Positions 10,678 to 24,100 of a stretch of 64,000 nt of DNA are shown here, piece by piece; the stretch's first letter is position 1; each line of letters starts with the position of its first letter. The notes beneath the pieces are model-generated. The model searched no databases, was not told where the DNA came from, and saw only the letters and a program-made list of their open reading frames with translations. This DNA is from Anas platyrhynchos (taxonomy: Eukaryota > Chordata > Aves > Anseriformes > Anatidae): the NCBI RefSeq assembly GCF_047663525.1, contig NC_092592.1:26965001-27029000 (forward strand). The letters are read 5' to 3'. The position numbers were made by a program, and so were the translations under genes.

Positions 10678-13600
10678 CTATTTCGTGTCCAGGCGCGAGC
10701 GCTTGCTGTGCGAACAGTCAACTTTCGCCCGCAGCTTCCTCTTGCCCTGCGCCCCGCTGTTCTCCTGCATCTTCTTCATGGACCTCGTCAGGGTTTTCCC
10801 AGCGCCGGGCTTCTTGTTGGCCATCTTCTGTGACCGCGTCGAGGATTCCCCGAGGGGCTTCTGCCGCGGGGACTTGGCCAGCTCCTCGTGGCCGGGGGGC
10901 AGCACGGCCCGCCGGCTCGTGTTCTCCTTGCCCTTCCGCACGGGGAGCCGCACCTTCTCCAGCTGCCTTTTCGGGGCTCTCTTCTCTTTCAGAGACATTT
11001 TCTTGGCAAGCTTACTGCTCCTCTCCACGGCGGCTTGCTTTCGGGTGGCGGGGGCTTTGGCGCTGACCTCCGAATGTTTTATTTTACTGGCCTTCTTGGC
11101 CGGCAGCTTGTCCTTACCGGCGGAGCCGGAGCGCTCCTGGGTGCCCCCGCTCTCCTTCAGTGTCCTCTTCTTCCTGCTGAGCTGCGGGTCGGCCCGGGGC
11201 GAGGGCTCCTCCGGGCACCTGCCCTTCCCCTTCCTCCCCTTTCCCGCTCCGTCCATCGCCGGGGATCGAGCCGGGAAGGCGTCAGCTTTGATCTGCAGGG
11301 CCAGCTTGGGAGACATCAGCGGGTTGATGCACACGCTCTTGCGGCTGGGCTTGCTCTCCAGGGCCGGCTGCTCCCCGGGGACGTCGCTCCTCCGCTCGGC
11401 CCTTGCGGCGCGGTGCTGGGCCCGCAGCTTGCCCCGCAGGTTGGAGTATTTCCGCAGGATGCGGGTGCTGGCCTGCGTGGGCAGGCTGGGGGTGGGCGCC
11501 ACGCTCCGGTCCTGGCTCGCCTCCTCGGGGCCGGCTTCCGAGGGAGGCGGCTGGCCGGCCCCGACGGCTTCTTCGGCCTCGGCTCTGTCCGCGTTCTCAC
11601 GGATTTTGGCCCACAGCTTTTGGTTCTTCAGGTTGTTCCGGGCCGGGGTAGCGGCGGCGAATTTCTTGAGGTGTTTTTTCAAGCGTTCAGCCTGCAGCGA
11701 GCTGGGGTAGAGGCCGGAGGAGGAGTACTTCTGCATGGGGACCTTGATGGGGGGGATCTCCCCCGGGAGACGGGTGTTGAGTTTCTTCACGATCACCAGA
11801 GACCTGGTCTCCGTCGTCTCCAGGAACCACTGGCAGATGTCGGACAGCTTGAAGGCCTTCATAAACAGCATCTGGACAGGAGACAGCTTCTGAACTTCCA
11901 GCGACCCTCGACTTTTCCGTGTCCTCTTCTTGCTTTTCCAAATCTCCTTCAGCTTGTCGGCTTTGTTCTTCACCTTGGGGGTTGGCTGCACTTCTTTCTC
12001 CAGCTGAATCCAGCCCTTCTGAACTTTCATGTACTGGGCATTGAACTCGGCAATCAGCTCCTGGTTCTCCTCTTCGGCACACCACTCCATGAACTTTGGT
12101 TTGCTGTCAGCCAGGTCTGCGTCCTCCAGCGCCAGGGAGTCGTCATTCCCTGAACTACACTCGTCCCGCGGTTTGGGGATTGCTTGCATAGACTCCTTCC
12201 CTGGTGTGCTCTTTTTTGCAGTGTCGGTGGGTGCGGGCGTGTGTCTTAAGTTATAAAACTGCAGGGCTGACTTTTTGGGCTTCGCAGCCTTCGCTGGAAG
12301 ATGCTTGCTTCCACTGGCCCTGCTGCTGGGACACGGAGGCGAGCTGGCCGCTGGCTCGTAGCTCTCCAGCTTTCCCGTGTCCATGGCGCTGTCAGAGCTC
12401 TCCTCCTCCTTTGCTCTGGTACCACCTGGCTTCACCTCTGCTTGCTCTGCATCGTCTGCAGGCACGCTGCTTTCTGCGGGGAGGAGGATGCTCGTCTTCT
12501 CAGCATCAGCCTGGACACACATCTCCAGCGTCTCGCCTGGTTGACTCTGGCCACCTTTAGCAGGGGGGTCGTCTTCAGAGGAATTTTCTCCCTCTGCCAC
12601 AGTCTCTTTCGCTAAGATGCTCTTATAGGTCTGTCTGGTAATGACACCGCTCTCCTCACCTGGCTGCTGCTCAGTGATGCTCTCCGGAGCCTGGCCGGTG
12701 CTCGGCCCCTCGCTGGTTTTGAGCAGTGTGGTATGGAAGCAGTCGTTTGGGAAGTGCATGGATGCTGCCCCGTCCAGCTGCACTTCTCTCTTGAACCGCT
12801 TGGCGCTGGGACTCTTGGAGAGTTTGATCTGAAGGCAAGGAAGCTGCACGGAGCTGGAAGAGCCAGCGTCCTCAGCGCTGCCCTCGGCAGGTGACTGGGA
12901 CTGCTGGCTTCGGAGACGCCGGTCGGATGCCACGAGCGTTCTCCTTCCTTTCTTTCGCTTCTTGTCTAGGCTGTCTTTGGAAGAGACAGAGTCTTTGTCT
13001 GCTGTTTCCAAGCCATCGGGTTCAGGCAGCATTTCCCCTTCAGCAGGCTCTTTTTCACCTGCCAGGCTGTTGTTCTGCACCGCCTCCCCTTCTGAGACCG
13101 CAGGGAGGGCTGTGCTGGCTGGCACAGCCTCCTCTTCCTCGAGGGAGCTGTCACCCAACACGCCCAGCAATTCAGCTTCTGGTTCAGCATCGACACTTTT
13201 GTTCACATCCACACACTGGAAGGCGGCAGGGAGCTCTGGGGGACAATCCCCGCCCTCGGTGGCAGGGGGCTGCTCGGGAGCCTGCAGGTCTGGAGAGGGC
13301 GGGGAGGGCTCTGTGGGACATACCCCGCAGGGCTCTGCTCCACCAGCGCCTGGAAGCTCAGCAGGGTCCCTCGGGCCAGCATCGGCCAGGGGTGCTGCGT
13401 CTGGAGCAGCAGAGGGCTGCAGGGGAGACCCCGGCTCTGGGCTGGCAGGGAGGTCTGGAATAGTTTGCACACCCGAGCCTGGGGAACCCTCCTCCCTGAT
13501 GGCTGCTTCAGCAGCAGAAAGGGCAGCAAAGCTTGCAGCCTGCACGGCACCGCCGTCTTTGGAGCCGCTGTCCCCGGAGGAATCCACGCCAGCCTCCGGG

Positions 13601-15181
13601 GTGGCCGTGTCCCCGGCTCCTTCGCTGCGGGGGGAGCCTGGGGGCGGTGAGCCAGCCACGCTGTCCTCCTTCTGCGGGCTGGGAGGAGCGGAGAGGGAGA
13701 ACAAGGGCACGGTCACGGCAGCTTCCCGCGAGCGCAGCACCCGCATGTCCCGTGGCTCCCGCTGGACACAGCCCAGGTCACCTCTCGCTTTTGTCTCTCT
13801 GCTGGCCGGCGCTCCTTTGGCCAGGAGCCTGAGCGAAACCCTTTTCTCCCCGTCCCGTCCCGTCCCCGACGACCCACCCCCTGAGAGCACCAGAGCTGGC
13901 TTCGTGCTTACGAGCGCCTCTGTTCGCAGTGCCGGGCTGCCGCCCCGCTCCTCCGCCCGCGAGCTTTTCACCAGGGTGCGGACGGTCGGGAGCTCGCAGC
14001 ACTCCCCGTTGAAGAAATACCCCCGCGTGCTCTTCCTCGCCGTCCTGCGCGACGACACCGAGCGCTGGCTCTCGAAGTGGCACTCGGTGATGGGCTGGCT
14101 GATGTAGACCACGTCGCACTGGTTGTCGTAGTCGTTGATCCTCAGCCCCGAGGCCTTTTTGCTCTTGCGGGAGGACCTGAGGGAGGCCGCCTTGGCGCGG
14201 GGGTGCCCGCCGGGGGCCCGGTGGGCGGCTGGCGCGGTGCCGGCGGGCAGCCAGCCCTCTTTGGATTTGTCGAGCGGGCCCTTGTCGGCCGGGTGCAGGT
14301 GGCAGCCTGCCTTGCCCTTGGCCACGGCGTGCAGGTGGTTTTCTGGCTTTGGTCTCGCGTCTTGTTCTTTCGCGTCTAGGTCCTGGTGCAAAGATGCTTT
14401 CGAGCCGCACTGCAAAGTGTTCTCCTTGTCAGCTCGGCGAGGGGGGCTCACTGCGAAGCTGGGATCCCAGGGCTCTTCTGGCAAAGCTCTGAAAGAGCTC
14501 TTCTGGGAGCCCAGACAGCCGTCTAAGCTGTCCTCGCTGCCATTCACATTCGCCACTTTGACAGAGATATAGCCTTCCACTAGGGCCTTACCTGCCATCT
14601 GCTCTTTATTGTCCTCGCACTTTCTGACACCGGCTTCTTGCTCGTGTCCAGCAACCTGCCCTTCCAGGCTCTTTGCAGCGTGATGAAAATTCAAGGAGGA
14701 AGAGTTCAACGTGCTGAGGTATCCTTGGGTGGAGCTGTCCTTTGGGCTGGCAGAACAAAGCCGAGCAACGGGAGGGTCAGAGAAGTCTCTTCTCAAAGCA
14801 GGGCTGGGGCTCTCCGCTCTGTCCGTGGATTTCAGCTCTGTGGGCTGCTTCGGGGCTTGTCCTGCGACATGCAGGGAGCCATCAGACCCCGAGTGTCCCG
14901 GCTCTGAGGAAGAAGGGGGCCTTGATTCAGTACAAGCAGCACCCTTATCCTGATTTTCAGTGCTTCGCTGGCTACAACCAGAGCCACAAGTGGAGGCCTC
15001 CATGCTTTCGGATTCGGACGACTGCTGGCCTTCAGAGTCCGGTTGTACTTCAGTGTATATGTCGTTTAGCACGCGAATGAATTGCTTCTGGTGGTGTGTA
15101 CACAGTCTGACCATAAACTTTTCCAGTGGAGACTTCGGCTGATTGTTAGAGTCTATTGCTATTGTCTCTGCTGCATCCTCA
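10678..15181 (-). CDS. LCOR: LCOR terminal exon of the long form (former C10orf12; PALI1-specific)
   Basis: This is a single 4504-base coding exon ending in TAG at 10678-10680 (last residues KRSRLDTK). The acceptor is TCTCTCTAG ending at 15182 on the - strand, so the 66 codons open upstream of it are intron. Visible parts: LEKFMVRLCTHHQKQFIRVL close to the start; a block with NDYDNQCDVVYISQPITECHF (about 13970-14150); acidic Ser/Pro/Glu-rich disorder (about 12900-13700); LQIKLSKSPSAKRFKRE (about 12770-12845); a well-ordered-looking island from KPKFMEWCAEEENQELIAEF through NLKNQKLWAKIRENAD (about 11600-12110); and a Lys/Arg-rich tail. In mammals the PRC2-interacting region is in the C-terminal part of this protein. 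I infer, without alignment, that the 11600-12110 island contains or adjoins it. Confidence 0.93.
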
Positions 15182-18100
15182 CTAGAGAGACAAAGAGAGA
15201 AGCAATCAGTAACACGTCCCCAGGAACAGAAGTTCATGCTGCAAAACCAGAGCAAGCCTTCTCCTCCCACCCAGGCGTACCACGCACCTGATCTCCAGGT
15301 GAGATCAAGCACCCTGTTGTCAGGAGGTTTGCAGCTACCCCTTTGGTTCCCAGCACACACACACAGACGAACGCACACTGCTGGCAGGACACAAACTGCA
15401 CTTCCATTCGTCTCCCACTGCTACGAGACCTGTAACTGCACTTCTGCCGAGGGCTCCCTAGGCAGCACTAGTGTGTAGGCACCATGTGACACGCTCCGAG
15501 CAGACCTGAACTTCCTGGTGAGGATCATATTTGCAGCATGCACAGGCCCAACACTTCTGGGACACGCTGGAACAACTGCAGGCGTCTGTACGCTCCATCT
15601 GCGCATCGAGGATCTGTGGGAGCAGCGCAGCAGCCCAGCTGGGCAGCCAGACACCTTGAGCTGCTGTTACATCTGCAAATTCTGCTTCCTTCTAGGCAGC
15701 AGAAGGAAGAGTCTATGGCAAACTGAGCAGACCTGACCCTCCTCTGTAATCAGAGAAGAAAATTTGGAGAGTTCCCAGGCTGCAGGACATGCATGCAGCA
15801 ATGCACCTTCCCATGCTGCAGTGCCTTGTAATTTGCACCGACCTTTGCTTTGCTGCCATTTAATGAACTCGCTCTGCAGCTGAGGGTCTGACTGGCAGCT
15901 TGCAGTGGTCACCCAGAAAGTGCAGCCCTACAGCACTGCTGCATACAGTATCGCTGCCTCTTGCTACCTCTTTAAAAAGATGATTATCATTTACCTGCTT
16001 GGCACAGGCAATTAGGACTTCTTGGTGGAGAGGTTAAGGGATAATTACCCAGTGTTTGCACAAACTTATTAGGAGTGCAGTGCCAGGCTCTGCTACCCAA
16101 ACCGTGCCCATTCCCAGCAGCAGCACAGGCAGTTCCCTCCCCATCCCTGCGGGACCTCTGCCAGCTGGATTTGGGACTAACAGCTGTACTTTGCACCTCG
16201 CTGCCCTCCGGGGAGCGAAGCAGTTCCCCCTGCTCCCCTCACCGGGATGACTCATGGCTCCCACGCACGGGAAGGGAGGCTGAGGAGGCTCATTGACCCC
16301 TGCTGGTGAATCACCCCTGCCAGCTACTGTGTGGCATTTCAAGGAGGATTTTGGCGAGGTGCTGCAGCTCCCGCGGACGACTGGCGGGCTGCACATCTCG
16401 CCCAGCACTGGCAGCCAAAAATCCAGCGGGAGGTGGGCAGCCGTGTCGGCTGCCATCCCTGCTGGAGACCGGCTGAGGCTGACAACAGAGAGCGAGGAGA
16501 GAAGGCCAGGGACGTGGGATGGCCGTGCTAGGTGGCAGCCTCTGTGCTGGAACCGGCCTCTGAGAGGTCTTCCCCTGCTGCTTGCTCCATGCTGGCTCGC
16601 TGCTGGCTGGGGACTGGCACTGCTTTGGAGGCACCTCCAGCAACCTGGGGGCTGCTCCCAAACTCAGCAAAGGCCAGGAGATGGCTCTGTGGATGGCTCT
16701 GGGCATGGCCACTTGGCCTCCTCTTCACCCAGAAATGCCAGGCTGTCGCCAACAACCTGCTCCGAGCATCTGCTAGCCAGCCCTGCGCTTTCCAGTCTGC
16801 CCAAATTCAAGCTTTACCCTTCAGGCCTCTTGGGCAGGGTTTTCCCCAAACTGCCCAGAAAGGCCAAGTAAATTACGCTTGGCGAATGTGCTCCAGCACC
16901 TCCTGAACGTGGTGCTGGGTCAGCAACAAGCCAGCTCCCTTCACTGCTGCAAGCTGGCAAGCGTGCCCGCTGGAGCCGCCACAACTGCTCCTGCCTGGCG
17001 CTGCCAGCTCGCAACGCCCAGGGTGAATTTAAAATAAAAACACCCAGGTACACCCCGGCCCCTCTCCAGAGCCCTGCATGGGAAGGGTTGTGCCAGAGAG
17101 GATCCCTGCACAGCCCAGCTCCTCCCCTCGCCCTGCGGGATAACAATGGAGATAAAACTTTCCCCGCGCCACCAGGAAGGCGAAGAGGAAGGGCTCGGAG
17201 GCAGGTCGCCACTCTGCTCCTTCCCCCCGCGGGTGCATGGCGGCAGGTTTCCCCTTACCTGCCCCAAATCCCAGCTCCGGGGAGTGGCAGCCATCTTCCC
17301 CGCCAGCCTGCATTTATAGCCGCAGCCGCCGAGGTGCGGCCCTGCCCGGCCCCCCCGCCGCCTCACAGGGATGCCGGAGGACGGGGAAGTGGTTGCTGTC
17401 TGTACATCGAGTCCCTTCTCCCAGCAGAGAAGGCGACAAGGTGTGTGGGGCTGGGGGAGACCCGCATCCCACTCACACCATGGCGGGGACCTGCGCTCCC
17501 TGCTCCCAGGGCCTCAGCCTGCATTGCCCCCTTGCTCTCACCGCCACCCTATTGCCCTGCCGTGCTCCAAGGAGTTAATCTGAGAGACACGCAGCTTGTT
17601 AAGCTGTAAATTTGAAAAACAGAGATAAATATCTTTCCTGCTTGATAAAGGAGGTGCCTCCATTAAGACTCAATGCCCTTTGTCCTTAGAAGACCCATCT
17701 TGCCCTCAGCGACACCGTTCGCCAGGTCTGCAGTCTCGTTACCTGCAGGGCTTTCTGTTTTGTCTCACTGGGCCCGAATGCGGACCGGGATCCCTCACCC
17801 TGAGCTCATCTGCTCCCTTCTCAGCGTATCCCTACATGGCTGCCTTGTTTTTTGGGTTATCAGAGGTGCAGCAAGCACAGCCCTGAGGTGCCTCCCCAGG
17901 GAACCATGCCAGGCCCCAACCAGCCCCTCACTCCTGCTGACAGAGGCACAGAGGGAACCGAAGACCAACAGGGAAACACAGAGGATGGGAAATGAAGATG
18001 TGCTTTGAAAGTGGGAGAAAAATTGCACCCCAATCTGCAGCTTTTCCCACAGAGCCTGCGAGGGGGCAGGCCTTGCCCTTTGCAGCCACCGGCCTCACAC

Positions 18101-21100
18101 GCTGCCTACACCGGGCTGTCGTGAGGGGAGCTCCCACTCGAGCTGCACCACACCGGCCTGATTTGGCCTAGCTGCCAGGTCTCCCATCACCAGCAGGACA
18201 CACCTCGGTGTCCCAAGGGCATCCCAGCACCCGAGCCACCCCCCAGACCCATCTTTCCCAGGGCTGCCCCGCTCCCTGCTCCTTCCCCGCCTGTCACGGA
18301 GGTGTCAGAGGAATCAAGGGGCAGGAGCTGTCACAGAGACACACGGGGCTGTTGCTACGCGACCGTCGCGGTGCAGCAATTAACGCTCGGAAAACGTGCT
18401 GTGCTCTGAAGCTATTTGCATAGCTGCGTGCTGCAGTACGTCTGTTTGCATTGTGCCGCCTCTGTGTAGCGGAGCTGCAAGCCAGCCCTCCCCCAGCCCC
18501 TGCTGGGGGGCACCCAGGGCTCCCCACAAAGGCTGCGGGTGACAGGGCCCCGGGTTTGCCTGCCGTGACACCTGCAGCACACGCAGGTATGGGATTTGCA
18601 GCCCTGGAGGACGGGGGGAACACCGAGACATCTGGATTTCAGCCTGTGCTGCCCAACGGGTCTGCCCCCCTTATGGGGCCAGCTCCTGCTGCGCTCCCGA
18701 CCCACTCATGGGGTTACCTCACCTCCCCTCTCCCTTTTAAAGCCCTGCGGGTGCCTTGCCTGTGATTCCAGAGTGTATTTTCAGGGGGAGGAAGGAGAGG
18801 AAGAGGGAGAAAGAGAGGGAGAAAGAAAGCAGCTGTTTCACACCAACCTACCTGGAACGCCGGTCTCCGAAAACCTGTCAATTGCCAACTGCAATCTTCT
18901 GGTTTGCCCACCCCAAGTTTCTCACTATTGAACATGAAGCCTGTGCCCTTTTTGGGTTTCTTTTTTTAGCCCTTGAACGTCAGTTTGATGGATTATAAGT
19001 TTACAGGTATGTTTTGTACCTCAGAGGCACAAGAAGCAGCAGCAGAACAAAAGTTCAAGGCTAAGTGTTTCTGTTCCTTTCAGACCACTCTAAGCACCAG
19101 GATTATAGTTCTGTAAAAGAAACAAAACGTAGCTATAAACTTATAAAATCCAATTTAGTGTTTTTACTGGGATGACCTCTCCCCTCCCTCTCCTGTCGTC
19201 ACACAGCTGATGCAGCGCCAGGGTGGAGCCTCGCACCACCCCAAACCAGCGGGGGCCTGGAAATTTGGGATCTGGGAAATGTGGGAAATGTGGGATCTGG
19301 GAAATGTGGGTGACTACGGAGGAAGCCGAACTTGTGAGCAATGCTCACCATCAGCTGGACTCTAAAATGCCCCTTTGGTGTGACCCTGTGCACAACACAG
19401 TGCGTTCAGCTGCCTTGGTGGGAGCTCCATCCCTTGTGGTGGGAAGGCCGTTAGGAGGGATGTCTGAGGAGGAGCAGTCCCTTGAGAGCAGCTCGCTCAG
19501 TGCTGAGCCCTGCAGAGCTGGCAGGAGCACCAGCACCAGCAGGGAAAGGCACTGAGGATGGCACTGCGTCCTTCAGCAGCGACACAGAGCCAGGGGGCTG
19601 CCCCAAATCAGCATCCCAAGGCAGGGCAGTGAATGGCAACCCATGCTGCATCTCCCCTGCTCCGTCACAGCATTTTGCCCAAACCATCGCCATGCTGAGC
19701 TGCACCAAGGCCTCGTGCCTTGAAAGGTGGAGGGGGAGACGTGTTGTCTTCTGCTGGCACCGCTCTGCCATGCAGCCGTCCCTCGCAGGGGCTGGACACA
19801 GCAGGTCATGCCGCTGCAGCAGGGTTTGCTGGAGCTCACCCCTCAAAGCCCCCAGTTAAAGGCTGATACTGGATGCACCGGTTTAAATGACGGTATTTCG
19901 ATCAGCAGAAATATGCCTGGCACCTAACACTCCCCACACAGATGAATGAGTCCCTTCACACCTCTGCGGGTGCTACAGGAATTCTTGCTGCACTGGAAAA
20001 AAATAGAAAAGCAGCACGGGAAGAGCCGAGGCTCCACACAACAGCTAGCGAAGAGAAAAGCATTCTTCTTCTCTAAATTAAAAGCTTAAGTTGTGCAAAG
20101 CACAGCCAAAATAACTATGGAAATATCGCTGCGGAGTTTTCAAGGCCCCTGAATTTACGCTGTCCTTGGTGACGTGCTTGGGGATTTATAAAGCTTGCGC
20201 TTCAGCTGAAAAGCAGGAAGTAAGAAGTTATAGATGGGTTTTGTTTGGTTGGGTTTTTGTCAGCTGCACGTATTCGTCAGTGTATCCAGGTTGTACAATA
20301 AGCCAACTGACTGGATAAACAACAGACCTCCATTACAGATTCAGACTTTTAACCCTTCAGAGTAGTGTCTTTTTTTTTTTTTTTTAAGCATTTCAACATT
20401 AAAAATAACCTTCTCCCCACCTGCAGCCAAATAAAAATCAAACAAAGCAAAGTTCGTTTTACATAAAAAAAAACCAAACTCAAATAAGTTCATAATTTTA
20501 TTTTCCTGTCATTGCTTCCTCCACTCCCAGCTTTCCCAAGTAACTAATCCAACCGTATTCTGCAGTAGTTCATCATCACTGGTGATACTCCTAATACAAT
20601 ATTTAATGACTAATTAAAAACCTTACCATTCAACTATTGCTCTAAAACCAAGGGAAATTTATCACGTTGGAAACATTATTCTACCTACTAGCTTTAAAAG
20701 ACTTTCCAGAATTGTCCTTGCTCGTTTTTCTAATTACCAAGGACATCTGGGATCTTCCCTTAAGGAAAAAAAAAATTACCATGAGTGTTTCTCTCCGAGG
20801 CAGCACTCGCAGCATCCTCCCTGAGCTAGGCACGCCAAAAGAAGACAGCACCAGGAGACAGATAACAAAAGCGTGCCGGGCAGAAAGAGTTCCCACAAGG
20901 TTTTTCACAGCTTTGTACATGCTTTAAGGACAGCAGCACCCAGTTAAGGCAGGGAAGAATGAACCACAGGTATGGCTCCTGAATACACACTGGCTCTGAA
21001 GCTGGTATTAGGAAGGTGTATGGCCTCCTCCCTGCTTCCAAGCCCACTGTAAATTAAGGCTTGTAAGCAGGATATGCTGCCCTGGGACAAATTGCATCTC

Positions 21101-24100
21101 ACCTTACTGTTCTGCACCCATACTGGGGGTTCGGCTGCACTTGTAGAGTGGCAGCAAGCAAGCAGAAATCCCAAATACAGCTGCTGCCCCCTCCACAGAC
21201 ATCACCAGCGCCGGCTCTAGCAGGCACACACGGCTATGCACAGCCACTGTCTGCTTCTAGAAACCTGCAAGGGTCTTTAAGGCTGCAAATACCCAGGATA
21301 CGTTCTTTTTCTCCCCCAGCGTGGATGTGGAAAAGCAAATGCAGCAGCTAGGTAGAGCGCTGGGGCTAAAAGCGCTCAGCACCGCCAGAGCTTGGTGGGA
21401 TGCATCTGGAGAGCAGAGGGTGCCTTGGGTGCAATTAACAGACGTTGGGGGATATGACCCCATTTCAGATAACCTGGAGATGCAGCTAATTGGGCCTTGG
21501 ATAATCAAGGCCGCGCTGTTGCCAGAACCAGTGTCACGACTCCTAACAGCAGCGCTCCCCCCGTGCCGGCGCTGTGCCCACCGTGCCGCGCAAAAAATGC
21601 CTAGCAAAAGGGGAAGGAGCGCTGTGATACCTCTGATCTGCCAGCTCCGGCCCGAGCAGCCAGCTCCGGGGCTGATGCAACACTTTGGATCGCTGCTTGG
21701 GAAATAGGTTAAGGCACAGAAAGCGGATTTCACCCCCGGGACGCCCGGGGGACGAGGCTGTCGCAGAGCTGATGGGCTCGGCAAGTTCTATTTTGAAAGT
21801 GGGTTAATTTAGCTGCCATTCAGCTCCCGTTAAACGATGTAGGTTAATTTTATAGTCAGATAACTATTAAGAAACCAAAACATGCGGCAGGAAATGTCTC
21901 TGCCGCGTTCCAGCGGGGAGAGGCTTCCTCTGCACTAATGTGCCCCCCTTCCCCTGCAGCTCCAGCCTTCCAGCCTTCCCTTCAAACTCTGCACATCCCT
22001 CACATTATCTCCTTTTTTTTTTTTAACCCTTGCTATTACCCACTAGTGCAATTCCTCTCCCTTATTCCCCTCCTTCAGAGTCTGTTCGCCTCCTAAAATT
22101 TCATCTCGGTATCCGGTATCCTGGCTCATGGTTATTTTTCCTCCCTCATTTATCTCTTCACACATCCCAGTGCTAGAGGAAGCCTAAAATCCAAACCTTG
22201 TCCAACCATAGCTAGTGGTCAGACAAAAGGGCCCCATCTCCCCCGTGGAGCTGAGATTTATCCAGCTCCAGGGCAAACTGAGGCAGGGAAGCACACCTTG
22301 TTTAGCATGCAATGGGCTATCACTGCAAACGTACCAAGCTTTCTTCAGGGTTATTTATCATATTTAAAGCCCCCTCAATTTTGGCAGTTCACCCTTTGTA
22401 ATTGGATGCCGCAGTTAAAACGTACTTTATCTCTGCAATTTTCCTCCCTGCAGCATAATGATAGGTGCTGCTTGTTTCTCCGTCAAAGGATGGCGAACCA
22501 TCAATTGCTTGTTTGCCATAAAAAATAAAACAAAAGGAAAAATCCATCTATCAACAACTTATGCCTGCAAAGGAACAGATCCTCTGGAAAAACCCGCGGT
22601 GACTCATCACTCCTCATGCACACGAGGACGGAGTGAGACCCGCAGAAAGCCAAAACCCCTGAGGTGCCTTCGCCACTTGTGTCCCTGCGGCTTTTGCGCC
22701 TCGCCGCTGCCACGGCTCCCACCGGCAGGCCAATAATTCCCTAACCTTCCCGCGGTGAACTGAAGTGATGCTGACCCATTAGCACACGCTGCCCGTCAAG
22801 CACTCGCAGATCCCTTCTACCGTAGGCGGTTTTTTTTTATCGTATTAACAGTAAGTGCACTACACGAGCCCTGAAAGCTCGGAGAAATGAACTCGCACTT
22901 AACCACACGGCGGTAATGATGGTGCAGACCACAATGCTAACAGGATGTCGGCGTTTTTACTACGGCTTCACTGTATGCGACCAGGAAAATACAGAATGAG
23001 ACCATCACCAGAAAACACGGCAAAACCACCGCAGCAAAACCCTCCTCGTGGTGACCTGGGCACTCAGGCAGCAACTTCAGCACCCAAACCACACGCTCCC
23101 TGGGGAGGTTTGACCCTCTGATGGTCCTGCTGAGGCCTCACTGTCCCTATCAATCCCACAGGGAATGTCCTTTTTTTTTTTCACGAGGCAGCTATAAGAA
23201 AATGGACAAAACAGCCAAATCCCACACCTCATCCGTCTGCTCTTTGCCAGCAGCAAGTTGGAGCCAGGGCTTTTGTCGCTTCATGCTAGGTTACAGAGAC
23301 GTGCAGCTTTAGCACCAATTATTATTCCTAATTTAGGAATGAAATCAGTAAAGGCGCTGCGAGGCATATTTATTTTAAATCCAGGGTTGTGCTATTTTTG
23401 CTTTTTTTTTTTTTTTCCTGCAATTTGCAATCCGCTCTACACTCAAACACAAGTAAAGGCATCAACATAAGGATTTCAGTGGGTATAGGAACGGCGGCTA
23501 GAACTAACGAGCAGCCAAGCAGGCACAGCTATTTTACACACTTGTGGGTGCCAGTTAGAAAGAAACCAGCACAGGTCCTGAAACAGGAGCAAAAATCTAC
23601 TGCTTTTTGGGTGTCAGGACTGAATCACAGCCTCCTGAAGCTCTAGCTAGCAGTGAGGGCACGTGGCTGTCACCACGGTCCAACGAGACCTTTGCTGTTG
23701 GCGAACAACCCCCATTACACAGCAAGCCAGCTTAGCTTTCAGCTCTCAGGCTTATGTTTGATGGTGAGAAATGAAAAGAAAACTTGCACTGACGTACAAA
23801 CAGAGCATGTTTGTTTTGACAGGTTCTTACGAAAAACCAGAATCCTACAGGGCCTTTTTCTAGCGTCTCCTTTAAAGTCAAGTAATTTGTTTAAAACCAC
23901 TGCTAACACCTCAAACACGGCCACTTGCTTTAAAGTCCTGAAAGGCATCTCACAGAAATACCACACCTGACCACAGCACAACACCAGAAGAAAAAAAAAT
24001 AACAGAAAAACCAGAGAAAACACACCACCACCTTCACCCAAAAGGGGAACGTGATGGAAACACCAAACTGAGTCCTGCTCGCCGCATGCTGTTAGCTATG

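Noticed and set aside
10888-12153. 421-codon + strand open frame across the PALI1 exon
   Set aside because: It is the antisense shadow of the real - strand coding exon in GC-rich sequence. It has no splice sites, no domain and a low-complexity composition.
12962-14107. 381-codon + strand open frame, Ser/Gly/Ala-rich
   Set aside because: Also antisense to the PALI1 exon; the openness follows from the codon bias of the - strand frame.
15182-15378. 66 extra codons upstream in frame with the PALI1 exon
   Set aside because: A pyrimidine-rich tract and TAG acceptor at 15182, and exact phase with exon 40484-40577, show that this part is intron.
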